Source: an uncultured Clostridium sp. (lineage in GTDB: Bacteria > Bacillota > Clostridia > TANB77 > CAG-508). From it: a stretch of 64,000 nt of DNA. The stretch lies in NCBI GenBank assembly GCA_900551615.1, contig URWN01000002.1:1-64000 (forward strand). Direction: 5' to 3'. Positions within the stretch are counted from its first letter, which is position 1; each line of letters begins with the position of its first letter. Below the pieces are notes generated by a model. It saw only the letters and a program-made list of their open reading frames with translations. It made no database searches and had not been told where the DNA came from. Shown piece by piece: positions 10,801 through 17,729 of this stretch. The position numbers and the translations under genes were made by a program.

Positions 10801-11152
10801 AGAATGTGTTTTAAATAGATATGTTGAAGAATATAAAAGAGCACCTGTAAACTTAAAAGGTGGATATAGCATTTCTAAAGTTGCAGTAGACCCAATAGAT
10901 CCTAATATTATTTATTGTGGAGGTGCTGGAAATACATTTTTAAATGATTGTGCATTATATCGTTCTGTTGACGGCGGAAAATCTTTCCAAGTTGTAACAA
11001 GCAATACAACAAATTCTATTGTAAAACAGGGAAGACAAGGAGGATTTGAAACAAATTCTCTAGAGGTTAACCCTAAAACTGGAGAGTTACTATTTGCGGG
11101 AGGATGTTTTGGTATCGCTAAATTATCACCTCCATATAAATTAAACAATTAA
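7853..11152 (+). CDS. Cohesin-sorting signal-dockerin-beta-propeller protein
   Basis: This 1099-residue secreted protein has an unusual domain order. A signal peptide (about 1-28) is followed by a cohesin-like domain (about 34-165, with INAFKAKINYDS), then a Thr/Asn-rich linker of NTT-type repeats. A sorting-like signal FPKTG (280-284) precedes a membrane helix (about 287-303) and KNKK. A second hydrophobic stretch ends VFA-A (329-332), resembling a signal-peptidase site. A dockerin follows (about 335-392; GDINQSS and ADMNSDNKLSIIDL repeats). The rest is a beta-propeller with about a dozen Asp-box motifs such as SEDGGKNW, STDGGKTW and SYDDGKTW, opening with GTDVGGVYR as in GH74-like enzymes. 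A glycan-degrading role is inferred. There is no stop or strong internal start between the halves. Confidence 0.85.
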   Translation: MKKRVVFFITMIIICTSFLMFSNKIQATDKTLNSSIEVEKTEIKQGEETSIILKIDSDEQINAFKAKINYDSNIWEELDENSFETKKGWESLKYNKENNVFIVINKQEETNKEILKINLKAKNSASVGKTEITIDGITASDSKTEFENEKLSKEISIKVNESLIEKPSNPGNIIENTTGDNTNNTVENTTTGNITDNTVGNTTTENTTGNTVKNTTIDNTSNNTTENSDKNTINDITENNSVKNELENNQQNNIINSNKNNSTDESKSTNKTEENLPKMFPKTGASRTILLVIIILAILAIILYYKNKKIGKTMIMLIICGILISQSTVFAASEIFVGDINQSSVIDDEDIQIMQEYLIKSKSITSLEQADMNSDNKLSIIDLSLLIKQQKECPYDKNNVTNITSWSAVPMVSKELLKKQGVTTGGEGCQWPIGMAISKDGKTLLYGTDVGGVYRSEDGGKNWEQSNAGLQSRGVGAFSIDPKNPSYVVAVGINGSPFNTNGLYISEDGGKSWKFTKMMLIKGHRDIRESIAYDESSYNQEKNRCMVAYWSTAYETEDNYLEENEKGLYKTTDGGYTWNHVNNDLSDGTIKINPYTGDVYVSKKDGIYYSSNKGESFEKIIDDTITGLDLTEQKDQKINVYYCNNDGVYISKDGKTFEKIESTSYPTTEPMNIKVSPLNSNKMIIIDRQGTYQNYPYYSTDGGKTWKNSTLSDELSFMPYNNRMSIPMWSPINENKVWIHTQGDYASSSTNSGKTFKWDSNGITGILSGGNVHYNVYNPDIIYFGSQDYDGCVTTDGGKTWKYISMSGYRWGGFCYGGYAVDENTYFVGVSDSWHNPRKLKITFDGGKTIVDTGMYFTKENINTGIESSYQSPTNPKVLFACDLRSEDGGHTWAKMDGCINVYTHNPKGQKELYGMDETGKYIVTSYDDGKTWKKVNNTEFIPNPKYASAHILDVAYDWKNEVAYAACEGGYLYKTSTKDGSVECVLNRYVEEYKRAPVNLKGGYSISKVAVDPIDPNIIYCGGAGNTFLNDCALYRSVDGGKSFQVVTSNTTNSIVKQGRQGGFETNSLEVNPKTGELLFAGGCFGIAKLSPPYKLNN

Positions 11153-11170
11153 TAAAATATTTTAAATTAA

Positions 11171-11212
11171 AAAATGGCACATGCTAAAATTAGCAAAATG
11201 TGTCATTTTTTT
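11171..11212 (+). terminator. Rho-independent terminator
   Basis: AAAATGgCACAT pairs with ATGTGtCATTTT and runs into seven T residues. It ends the unit of the giant surface protein. Confidence 0.85.
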
Positions 11213-11223
11213 AAGTGTTAGCC

Positions 11224-11252
11224 TTGACAAACAATATATAAGAGAGTATAAT
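11224..11252 (+). promoter_or_regulatory. Consensus promoter of regulator/suf cluster
   Basis: TTGACA (11224-11229), a 17-base spacer and TATAAT (11247-11252) match the sigma-A consensus exactly. No terminator is seen between the regulator and sufC, so this promoter could drive both. Confidence 0.85.
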
Positions 11253-11268
11253 GTTAACCGGAGTTAAC
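11253..11268. promoter_or_regulatory. Palindromic operator GTTAACcggaGTTAAC
   Basis: A dyad of two GTTAAC half-sites sits directly after the -10 box, over the expected transcription start. Placement there would block polymerase. The neighbouring DtxR-like protein is the obvious candidate ligand. No second copy was found in the window. Confidence 0.65.
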
Positions 11269-11290
11269 AAAAAATAAAAGGAGAAAAAAC

Positions 11291-11758
11291 ATGATATCAA
11301 AATCATCAGAAGAATATTTAAAAACAATGTACATATTAAAACAGCAAAATGGAAACATACGAGTAACAGACATCGCAAAAAAAATGAACTGTACAAAACC
11401 AAGTGTAAACAAAGCAATTTACAATTTAAAAGACAGTGGACTGCTAAACTATGAATCATATGGAACAATAGAACTAACAGAAAAAGGGGAAGACTTAGCA
11501 AAGAAAATTCTAGAAGCATACGACATAGTATATGTATTTTTAAAAGATGTCTTAAATTTAGAAGAAAAAGAAGCTGAAAGCGAAGCGGAAAAAATAAAAT
11601 TAGCGATAACGGATAAAACAATAAACAAATTGGCAAAATATGTGCATAAAGAACTTGGATTAACAAATTTAGACTGTGATTATGATATCAATAAAGAGAA
11701 GTGCAGATGTTGCGCACGAAGAACAATGTCAATAGGGACGGGCCCTTTTGACAGATAA
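11291..11758 (+). CDS. DtxR-like regulator with C-terminal Cys cluster
   Basis: The N-terminal winged helix (about 5-65; SSEEYLKTMYIL, RVTDIAKKMNCTKPSVNKAIYNLK) is typical of DtxR/MntR-type metalloregulators. Against MntR from memory, most metal ligands look replaced: E11 by K, H77 by Y, E102 by K and H103 by L. The C-terminus instead carries C129, C138, C140 and C141, suggestive of an Fe-S or thiol-bound metal. The gene precedes sufC and follows a consensus promoter with a palindrome at +1, so control of the SUF genes is likely. Residues 146-155 are encoded by a dispersed repeat, so the original C-terminus may have been altered. Confidence 0.85.
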   Translation: MISKSSEEYLKTMYILKQQNGNIRVTDIAKKMNCTKPSVNKAIYNLKDSGLLNYESYGTIELTEKGEDLAKKILEAYDIVYVFLKDVLNLEEKEAESEAEKIKLAITDKTINKLAKYVHKELGLTNLDCDYDINKEKCRCCARRTMSIGTGPFDR

Positions 11759-11796
11759 TAAATAAAAATTGTCAAAAAGGGGCGTCCCTATTGACA
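11727..11796. repeat. Paired dispersed hairpin repeats, TGTCAA-arm type
   Basis: Two inverted copies of one 27-base element lie at 11727-11753 and 11770-11796. Each has TGTCAA and TTGACA ends around a GGGAC/GTCCC core. The first overlaps the last codons of the regulator gene; the second ends just before the sufC ribosome site AAGAAAGGA. Read together they could fold as one large hairpin. Confidence 0.85.
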
Positions 11797-11816
11797 GAAA
11801 GAAAGGATTAAAAACA

Positions 11817-12551
11817 ATGAGTGAATTATTAGAAATAAAAGATTTACATGTAAACGCAGGAGAAAAAGAGATATTAAAAGGAATAGATTTAGATATTAAA
11901 AAAGGAGAAATCCATGTAATAATGGGACCAAATGGTTCTGGAAAAACAACAACAGCAAATGCAATATTAAATAACCCAGAATATACAAAAACAAATGGAA
12001 CAATAATATTTGATGGTGAAGATATTACAGAATCAAGAACTGATGAAATTGCAAGAAAAGGAATATTTATGTCATTCCAGTTACCAGAAGAAATACCAGG
12101 AGTTTCAGTTACAAACTTCTTGAAATATGCAAAAAATAAAATTACAGGTGAACCAGTAAAAATATTCCAATTTAAAGATGAATTGAAAAAATATATGGAA
12201 GAATTAAATATGAATCCTAAAAACATGGAAAGAAGCTTAAATGTTGGATTTTCAGGTGGAGAAAAAAAGAAAAATGAAATTTTACAAATGCTTGTATTAA
12301 ATCCAAAACTTGCTATTCTTGATGAAACAGATTCAGGACTTGATGTAGATGCAATAAAGACTGTTTCAAAAGGTATTGAAATGTTTAAAAATGAGAATAA
12401 TGCTGTTTTAATTATTACTCATAATACTAAAATTTTGCATAGTTTAAAGGTTGATTATGTTCATGTTTTGGTTAATGGAAAAATTGTTAAAACAGGTGGA
12501 CAAGAATTAGCTTCAGAGATTGAAGAAAATGGGTATGCACAATATAAATAA
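11817..12551 (+). CDS. sufC: SUF system ATPase SufC
   Basis: SufC is the ABC-type ATPase of the SufBCD scaffold for Fe-S cluster assembly. Walker A is GPNGSGKTT (about 34-42), the signature is FSGGEKKKNEILQ, Walker B is LAILDETDSGLD and the H-loop is ITHNT, as in SufC rather than transport ATPases. The ATG at 11817 follows AAGAAAGGA and gives the usual 244 residues. A TTG 48 bases upstream is open but lies inside the dispersed repeat and would add repeat-encoded residues, so it was rejected. A hairpin and a small opposite-strand gene separate it from sufB. Confidence 0.96.
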   Translation: MSELLEIKDLHVNAGEKEILKGIDLDIKKGEIHVIMGPNGSGKTTTANAILNNPEYTKTNGTIIFDGEDITESRTDEIARKGIFMSFQLPEEIPGVSVTNFLKYAKNKITGEPVKIFQFKDELKKYMEELNMNPKNMERSLNVGFSGGEKKKNEILQMLVLNPKLAILDETDSGLDVDAIKTVSKGIEMFKNENNAVLIITHNTKILHSLKVDYVHVLVNGKIVKTGGQELASEIEENGYAQYK

Positions 12552-12573
12552 CATTATATAAATAATAGAAAGA

Positions 12574-12599
12574 TTCCCAGTCAAAAAGACGGCTGGGAA
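12574..12599. terminator. Hairpin between sufC and the convergent small gene
   Basis: TTCCCAG (12574-12580) pairs with CTGGGAA (12593-12599). Neither side has a strong T-run directly after it, so termination may be partial. It sits between two converging genes. Confidence 0.5.
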
Positions 12600-12614
12600 C
12601 TGGGGTGAAAAATC

Positions 12615-12842
12615 TTACTTTCTTAGAAAAATTTTTAAAATAAAAAGAATTGAAAATTTTAAACAGCAGTAAATTGCAAGTGTAAAAAGGAAAACAAAGA
12701 TTATCTTTATATAATTTTCCTCTGTATTAGTTAAAGGATAAGAATTTAATACTGCTATATAAAATATTAATGCTGCGATTAGGGTAATTAGCCCAATTAG
12801 ACCATATAGCCGAGCCTGTTCTAAAAAGTGATTTTTCTTCAT
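12615..12842 (-). CDS. Small two-helix membrane protein
   Basis: This 75-residue protein has a basic N-terminus (MKKNHFLEQARLYG), then two hydrophobic helices (about 13-33 and 46-70) joined by a polar loop (NTEENY). I recognise no family. It is likely real: an AAAGGAGGG site stands at the right distance from its ATG and a minus-strand promoter lies at 12875-12903. Its position inside the suf cluster, opposite to it, suggests an insertion that split sufC from sufBDSU; a link to Fe-S metabolism is not shown. Confidence 0.75.
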   Translation of the reverse strand: MKKNHFLEQARLYGLIGLITLIAALIFYIAVLNSYPLTNTEENYIKIIFVFLFTLAIYCCLKFSILFILKIFLRK

Positions 12843-12874
12843 AATGAAAACCCTCCTTTAATTTTTATAATAAT

Positions 12875-12903
12875 ATTATAAAGCAATTTAATATAAAATA
12901 CAA
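12875..12903 (-). promoter_or_regulatory. Promoter for the small membrane protein
   Basis: On the minus strand, TTGTAT (12903-12898) and TATAAT (12880-12875) are spaced by 17 bases, 33 bases from the start codon. Confidence 0.65.
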
Positions 12904-12905
12904 GT

Positions 12906-12932
12906 TGTCAAAAAGGGGCGTCCCTATTGACA
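12906..12932. repeat. Dispersed hairpin repeat, TGTCAA-arm type
   Basis: Identical over 27 bases to the copy at 11770-11796. It ends eight bases before the sufB ribosome site, so the two suf cistrons with new 5' ends carry the same leader element. Confidence 0.85.
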
Positions 12933-12951
12933 AGAAAGGAAAATATAATAA

Positions 12952-14352
12952 ATGTCAAAAACAAAACTAGATGAAATAAATAGAAATATCTATGATATAA
13001 AAAACAAAGACGAATATGAGTTCAAAATAAAAAAAGGTTTAACACCAGAAATTATAGAAGAAATCTCAAAACAAAAAAATGACCCAGACTGGATGAGAGA
13101 ATTCAGACTAAAAGCATTAGAAGTATATAACAATTTAGAAATGCCAACATGGGGACCAGATTTATCAGAATTGAATATGGATGAAATCGCAACATATGTA
13201 AGACCAAAGTCAAAATTAAATAGTTCATGGGATGACGTTCCAGAGGATATTAAAAATACATTTGACAAATTAGGAATACCAGAAGCGGAAAAAACATCAC
13301 TTGCAGGTGTTGGGGCACAATATGATTCAGAAGTTGTTTACCATAGTATGAAAGAAGAATTAATAAAACAAGGTGTAATTTATACAGATATGGAAACAGC
13401 AGTAAGAGAATATCCAGAACTAGTAAAGTCTCATTTTATGAAATGTGTACCAGTAAATGACCATAAATTTGTTGCATTACATGGAGCAGTATGGTCAGGC
13501 GGTTCATTTGTATATGTGCCAAAAGGAGTAAAAGTAGATGTTCCATTGCAATCATACTTCAGACTAAACTCACCAGAATCAGGACAATTCGAACACACAT
13601 TGATAATTGTAGAAGAAGGAGCAAGCTTACACTTTATAGAAGGATGTTCAGCACCAAAATACAATAAAGTAAACTTACACGCTGGATGTGTTGAATTATA
13701 TGTAGCAGACAATGCTTATTTAAGATATTCAACAATAGAAAACTGGTCAAAAAATATGTTAAACCTAAATACAAAAAAAGCAATAGTAGGAAAAAATGCA
13801 AAAATGGATTGGGTATCAGGTTCATTTGGGTCAAAAATATCAATGCTATATCCAATGAGCATATTAAATGAAGAAGGTGCAAAAACAGAATTCACAGGAA
13901 TATCATTTGCAGGTGGCGGACAAAACTTAGACAATGGATTCAAAGTAATTCATAACGCACCAAATACATCAAGTGTAGTAAATGCAAAATCAATATCAAA
14001 AAATGGAGGAAAATGCACATATAGAAGTTTAGTAAGAATAAATGAAAATGCAAAAAATTCAAAATCATCAGTATCATGCGAATCACTTATGCTAGATGAC
14101 ATATCAATTTCAGATACAATACCAACAAATGATATAAGAACAGATGAAGTTGAATTTTCACACGAAGCAAAAATTGGTAAAATAAGTGATAAAACAATAT
14201 TCTATTTAATGAGCAGAGGACTATCAGAAGAAGATGCAAAGGCTATGATAGTAAGAGGTTTTGCACATCCAATAGCAAAAGAATTACCAGTAGAATATGC
14301 AGTTGAAATGAATAATCTTATTAACTTAGAATTAGAAGGAGCAATAGGATAA
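12952..14352 (+). CDS. sufB: Fe-S cluster assembly scaffold SufB
   Basis: SufB is the core scaffold subunit that receives sulfur and holds the nascent cluster with SufC and SufD. The 466-residue length is normal. Family signatures include the beta-helix core (VPLQSYFRLN, GQFEHTLIIVEEGA, HFIEGCSAP), conserved CxSLMLDD-type residues and the C-terminal helix ending IAKELPVEYAVEMNNLINLELEGAIG. The ATG at 12952 follows AAGAAAGGA. sufD starts one base after its stop, consistent with tight coupling. Confidence 0.97.
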   Translation: MSKTKLDEINRNIYDIKNKDEYEFKIKKGLTPEIIEEISKQKNDPDWMREFRLKALEVYNNLEMPTWGPDLSELNMDEIATYVRPKSKLNSSWDDVPEDIKNTFDKLGIPEAEKTSLAGVGAQYDSEVVYHSMKEELIKQGVIYTDMETAVREYPELVKSHFMKCVPVNDHKFVALHGAVWSGGSFVYVPKGVKVDVPLQSYFRLNSPESGQFEHTLIIVEEGASLHFIEGCSAPKYNKVNLHAGCVELYVADNAYLRYSTIENWSKNMLNLNTKKAIVGKNAKMDWVSGSFGSKISMLYPMSILNEEGAKTEFTGISFAGGGQNLDNGFKVIHNAPNTSSVVNAKSISKNGGKCTYRSLVRINENAKNSKSSVSCESLMLDDISISDTIPTNDIRTDEVEFSHEAKIGKISDKTIFYLMSRGLSEEDAKAMIVRGFAHPIAKELPVEYAVEMNNLINLELEGAIG

Positions 14353-14353
14353 T

Positions 14354-15436
14354 ATGGAAAATTTAAAATTAAATGAAACACCAGTTAGAACAGCCAGAAA
14401 TTTCAGAATAAACAATATGAAATTAGAAAATATTGAAGTTCCAGAAGTTATAACATCATTTGAAAATGTTACAATAATTGGTGACACATCTAAAATAAAT
14501 ATAGAACAAAATGCAGACAATACAAATACAGATTTAGTTTATGGTTTAAGTGAAGAACTTACAAATCAAGCAAAACACGGAGCAAATCAAAAAATAAAAT
14601 TAAACATAAATAATACTCAAAATAAAAAAGAAAAAACAGAAGCGGAAATAGATTTTAAATTTGATGATGAAAATGTTGCATTAATAGACAACATAGAAAT
14701 TACTGCAAATGAAAACACAAAATCAACAGTAATAATAAAATACACTTCAAACCAAGAAAATGAAAGTTATCACAATGGAATAATAAAAGCAAAAGCCGAA
14801 AAAAATTCAGAATTAAATATAGTAGTAGTTAATTTAATGAATACAAAATCAAATAACTTTTTAGCAATTGAAAACGATTTTGAAGAAAATGCAAAAATTA
14901 ATTATACAATTGTTGACTTTGGCGGAAAACACAGCATTACAAATTATTATTCTAATTTACAAGGCGATAACTGTGATAATCAACTAAACACAATTTATTT
15001 AGGAAAAGAAAACCAAGTTTTTGACTTAAATTATATAGGTGAATTGAGAGGTAAAAAATCTAATATTGATATAGAAGTTCAAGGAACTTTAAAAGATACA
15101 TCTAAAAAACATTTTAAAGGAACAATTGATTTCAAAAAAGGTTGTAAGAAAGCTACAGGAAATGAAAATGAAGCTTGTATGCTATTATCAGATACAGCAA
15201 AATCAATAGCTTTACCAATGTTACTTTGTTCTGAAGAAGAGGTTGAGGGTAATCATTCAAGTTCTGCTGGGAAAATTGGCGAAAAAGAATTATTCTATAT
15301 TATGAGTAGAGGATTTGAACTTAAAGAGGCTATGAAGCTGATGGTTAGAGCTAGATTTAATCAGATTTTAGAAAAAATTGAAAATGATGAATTGAGAGAA
15401 GAAATTTTACAAGAAATTGATAAAAGATTGGATTAA
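14354..15436 (+). CDS. sufD: Fe-S cluster assembly protein SufD
   Basis: SufD is the SufB paralogue that completes the SufBC2D complex. The beta-helix core is less conserved than in SufB, but the C-terminal part is clear: HSSSAGKIGEKELFYIMSRGFELKEAMKLMVRARFNQ, with the invariant His region and YxxSRG motif seen here in pieces. At 360 residues it is near the lower end for the family, and its N-terminal half is divergent. It starts one base after sufB and ends 38 bases before sufS, so it belongs to the same transcript. Confidence 0.93.
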   Translation: MENLKLNETPVRTARNFRINNMKLENIEVPEVITSFENVTIIGDTSKINIEQNADNTNTDLVYGLSEELTNQAKHGANQKIKLNINNTQNKKEKTEAEIDFKFDDENVALIDNIEITANENTKSTVIIKYTSNQENESYHNGIIKAKAEKNSELNIVVVNLMNTKSNNFLAIENDFEENAKINYTIVDFGGKHSITNYYSNLQGDNCDNQLNTIYLGKENQVFDLNYIGELRGKKSNIDIEVQGTLKDTSKKHFKGTIDFKKGCKKATGNENEACMLLSDTAKSIALPMLLCSEEEVEGNHSSSAGKIGEKELFYIMSRGFELKEAMKLMVRARFNQILEKIENDELREEILQEIDKRLD

Positions 15437-15474
15437 AAGAAAAGGATTCATTTAAAAGAAAAAGGTGAGATAAA

Positions 15475-16689
15475 ATGAATAATATAAAAAAAGATTTTCC
15501 ATTACTAGAAAATGAAAACATCACATATCTAGACAGTGGAGCAACAACACAAAAACCAATACAAGTTATAAAAGCAGTAGAAGAATTCTACCAAAAATAC
15601 AATGCAAACCCACATAGGGGAGCATATTCATTAAGTGTAGAAGCAACTGAACAATACGAAAACACAAGAACAAAAATAGCAAAATTCATAAATGCAAAAC
15701 ACAGAGAAGAAATAATATTCTCAAAAAATGCAACAGAAAGCTTAAATTTAATTGCATATTCATATGGATTGGACAACCTTAAAAAAGATGATGAAGTAAT
15801 AATTTCAATAATGGAACATCATTCAAACTTAGTTCCTTGGCAAAAAATGACAAAGCAAACAGGTAGCAAATTAAACTACATGTATATCAACGAAAATTAT
15901 GAAATTACAGACGAAGAAATAGAAAGTAAAATTACTGACAAAACAAAAATAGTAGGAATCACACATGTTTCAAATGTTTTAGGAACAATAAACAATGTGA
16001 AAAAAATAATTAAATATGCACATAAAAAAGGTGCAGTGGTAATAGTTGATGCATCACAAAGCATACCACATATGAAAATTGATGTTCAAGATTTAGATGC
16101 AGACTTTCTAGTATTTTCAGGACATAAAATGCTTGCACCACTTGGAATAGGTGTATTATATGGAAAAAGAGAAATACTAAACAAAATGACTCCATTTTTA
16201 ATGGGTGGAGATATGATAGAATATGTTTACGAACAAGAAACAACATTTGCACCACTTCCAAATAAATTTGAAGCAGGTACACAAAATGTTGAAGGTGTAA
16301 TTGGTTTAGGAGCAGCAATTGATTACATTGAAAATTTAGGATATGATAAAATACAAGAAATTGAACATGAAGTAATATCATATGCAAGACAAGAATTATC
16401 AAAACTAGATTATCTAACATTATACACAACACCAAATGAAGAAAATCATTCAAGTGTAATTTCATTCAACATTAATGGGGTTCATCCACATGATGTTGCA
16501 AGCATTTTGGATTCAGAAGGTGTATGTGTACGTTCTGGAAATCATTGTGCACAACCACTTATGAGATTCTTGGGTATTGATTCTACATGTAGAGCAAGTT
16601 TCTACATCTATAATACAAAAGATGATGTAGATAAATTGGTTAAGGCTCTTGATAAGGCTTATGGTATGTTTAAAAATTATATAAGATAA
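15475..16689 (+). CDS. sufS: Cysteine desulfurase SufS
   Basis: SufS is a PLP enzyme that removes sulfur from cysteine and passes it as a persulfide to SufU. The PLP lysine is in FSGHKMLAPLG, the aspartate and histidine that hold PLP are in VVIVDASQSIPH, and the catalytic cysteine is in RSGNHCAQPLM (about 350-360). At 404 residues it is a standard group II desulfurase with the short active-site loop that needs a sulfur acceptor. AAAAGGTGAG precedes the ATG. It may also supply sulfur for MnmA, encoded downstream. Confidence 0.97.
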   Translation: MNNIKKDFPLLENENITYLDSGATTQKPIQVIKAVEEFYQKYNANPHRGAYSLSVEATEQYENTRTKIAKFINAKHREEIIFSKNATESLNLIAYSYGLDNLKKDDEVIISIMEHHSNLVPWQKMTKQTGSKLNYMYINENYEITDEEIESKITDKTKIVGITHVSNVLGTINNVKKIIKYAHKKGAVVIVDASQSIPHMKIDVQDLDADFLVFSGHKMLAPLGIGVLYGKREILNKMTPFLMGGDMIEYVYEQETTFAPLPNKFEAGTQNVEGVIGLGAAIDYIENLGYDKIQEIEHEVISYARQELSKLDYLTLYTTPNEENHSSVISFNINGVHPHDVASILDSEGVCVRSGNHCAQPLMRFLGIDSTCRASFYIYNTKDDVDKLVKALDKAYGMFKNYIR

Positions 16690-16703
16690 GGAAAGTTGAG
16701 AAA

Positions 16704-17171
16704 ATGGACGAGTTAACAGATGTTTACAATGAACTAATAATGGAACACAGTATGAATTCATACAATAAAAAGAAAATAGAAAATGCAGACTACTGTGAAG
16801 TGGGGCATAACCCAAATTGTGGAGATGAAATAACATTACAATTAAAATTAAATGGAAATAAAATAGAAGATATGGCATTTTCAGGACATGGATGTGCAAT
16901 ATCACAAGCATCAACATCAATAATGATAGATACATTAAAAGGCAAAACTGTTGAAGAAGCAAAAGAGATTATAAAAACATTTATAGAAATGATCAAAAGA
17001 GAGACGACTGATGAGGAAGAACTAAAAAAATTAGAAGATGCAATTGCTTTTAAAAATGTGTCTAATATGCCAGCAAGAGTTAAGTGTGCTCTTTTGGCTT
17101 GGCATACTATTGAAGATATGCTAAATAAAAATGATAGCACAGGGACTGGAAATATAAATTGCAGCCATTAA
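16704..17171 (+). CDS. sufU: SufU sulfurtransferase/scaffold protein
   Basis: SufU takes persulfide sulfur from SufS. The Zn ligands are visible: NPNCGDE (C39, D41), FSGHGCAIS and PARVKCALLAW. The 18-residue-type insert after the second cysteine region and the 155-residue length fit SufU rather than IscU. It begins 14 bases after sufS with AAGGAAAG and is the last gene of the cluster. Gene order C-B-D-S-U fits a Gram-positive SUF system. Confidence 0.94.
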   Translation: MDELTDVYNELIMEHSMNSYNKKKIENADYCEVGHNPNCGDEITLQLKLNGNKIEDMAFSGHGCAISQASTSIMIDTLKGKTVEEAKEIIKTFIEMIKRETTDEEELKKLEDAIAFKNVSNMPARVKCALLAWHTIEDMLNKNDSTGTGNINCSH

Positions 17172-17254
17172 AAGAAAGGAACTGAAAAATTAAAGATTTT
17201 TTCAATAAATTTTCTGTGCAGAATAATATATAAAAAAGAATTTAATAGTAAATA

Positions 17255-17283
17255 TTGACTTTTAAAGATATACATGATAAAAT
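17255..17283 (+). promoter_or_regulatory. Promoter of small hydrophobic peptide mRNA
   Basis: TTGACT (17255-17260) and TAAAAT (17278-17283) are 17 bases apart. The predicted mRNA runs from about 17290 to the terminator at 17598, with a 125-base leader. Confidence 0.65.
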
Positions 17284-17310
17284 TGCAATAGTTTGGAAGT
17301 TGCCCTTTTC

Positions 17311-17373
17311 AAGCATAAGTGCATAGACTAGTAAGCCTATGTTATATGATTGCTAATCTATGCATTTATGCTT
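17311..17373 (+). other. Long leader hairpin before the small peptide gene
   Basis: Twenty-one bases at 17311-17331 (AAGCATAA...) pair with 17353-17373 with only two wobble or mismatch positions, leaving a 21-base loop. No T-run follows, so it is not a simple terminator. It could stabilise the mRNA or delay translation, as leaders of type I toxin mRNAs do. Confidence 0.7.
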
Positions 17374-17415
17374 ATATAGCTAAATGTAAATTACGTAAGA
17401 AAGGGGTTGACGGCT

Positions 17416-17577
17416 GTGAAATTAATAGAATTTTTATTAATCATAATGGCTTTCTTTGTAGGAACTGCATTATTAATACATATATGTTCAAAGCACAAAT
17501 ATGTATTTAGGTATTATTCATCTAAAAGAAAAATAGAGATTTGCCCTATGGACAAATCTAACCAAACACACAGATAA
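17416..17577 (+). CDS. Small hydrophobic peptide, type I toxin candidate
   Basis: A GTG at 17416, nine bases after AAAGGGG, opens a 53-codon frame. The peptide has a short N-terminus, one hydrophobic helix (about 4-25; IEFLLIIMAFFVGTALLIH) and a basic, polar tail (HKYVFRYYSSKRK). Size and layout resemble membrane toxins of type I systems. Its 3' part is covered by a predicted minus-strand RNA with its own promoter and terminator. No database family was recognised. A TTG nine bases upstream is in frame but sits directly on the ribosome site. Confidence 0.6.
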   Translation: MKLIEFLLIIMAFFVGTALLIHICSKHKYVFRYYSSKRKIEICPMDKSNQTHR

Positions 17578-17599
17578 GGGCGATGCTCTTATCTTTTAT
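17528..17599 (-). ncRNA. Predicted antisense RNA to the small peptide gene
   Basis: On the minus strand, TTGACA (17634-17629) and TAATAT (17611-17606) with a 17-base spacer predict a start near 17599. The RNA would begin with a GATAAG..CTTATC hairpin and end with AGATTTG..CAAATCT (17559-17537) followed by CTATTTTTC, a terminator. It overlaps the last 50 bases of the peptide gene and its 3' end. Confidence 0.55.
17573..17598 (+). terminator. Rho-independent terminator of the peptide mRNA
   Basis: GATAAGgGC pairs with GCtCTTATC and runs into TTTTATATT. The left arm overlaps the stop codon of the peptide gene. Confidence 0.75.
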
Positions 17600-17729
17600 A
17601 TTATTATATTAACATTTATTAATAAAAATGTCAATAAATTTAATAAATATTTACGAATAAATATTATAGAGAAGAAAACTGAGAAATTTTATTCTAATCT
17701 GATTTGTACCTTAAGGAAGGAAAAATAAA

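Noticed and set aside
11769..11816. Upstream TTG start for sufC
   Set aside because: The extra 16 codons are made by the dispersed repeat, and AAGAAAGGA fits the ATG at 11817.
17319..17510. 63-residue plus-strand frame over the leader hairpin
   Set aside because: It has no ribosome site, runs through the hairpin, and overlaps the better GTG-started peptide frame.
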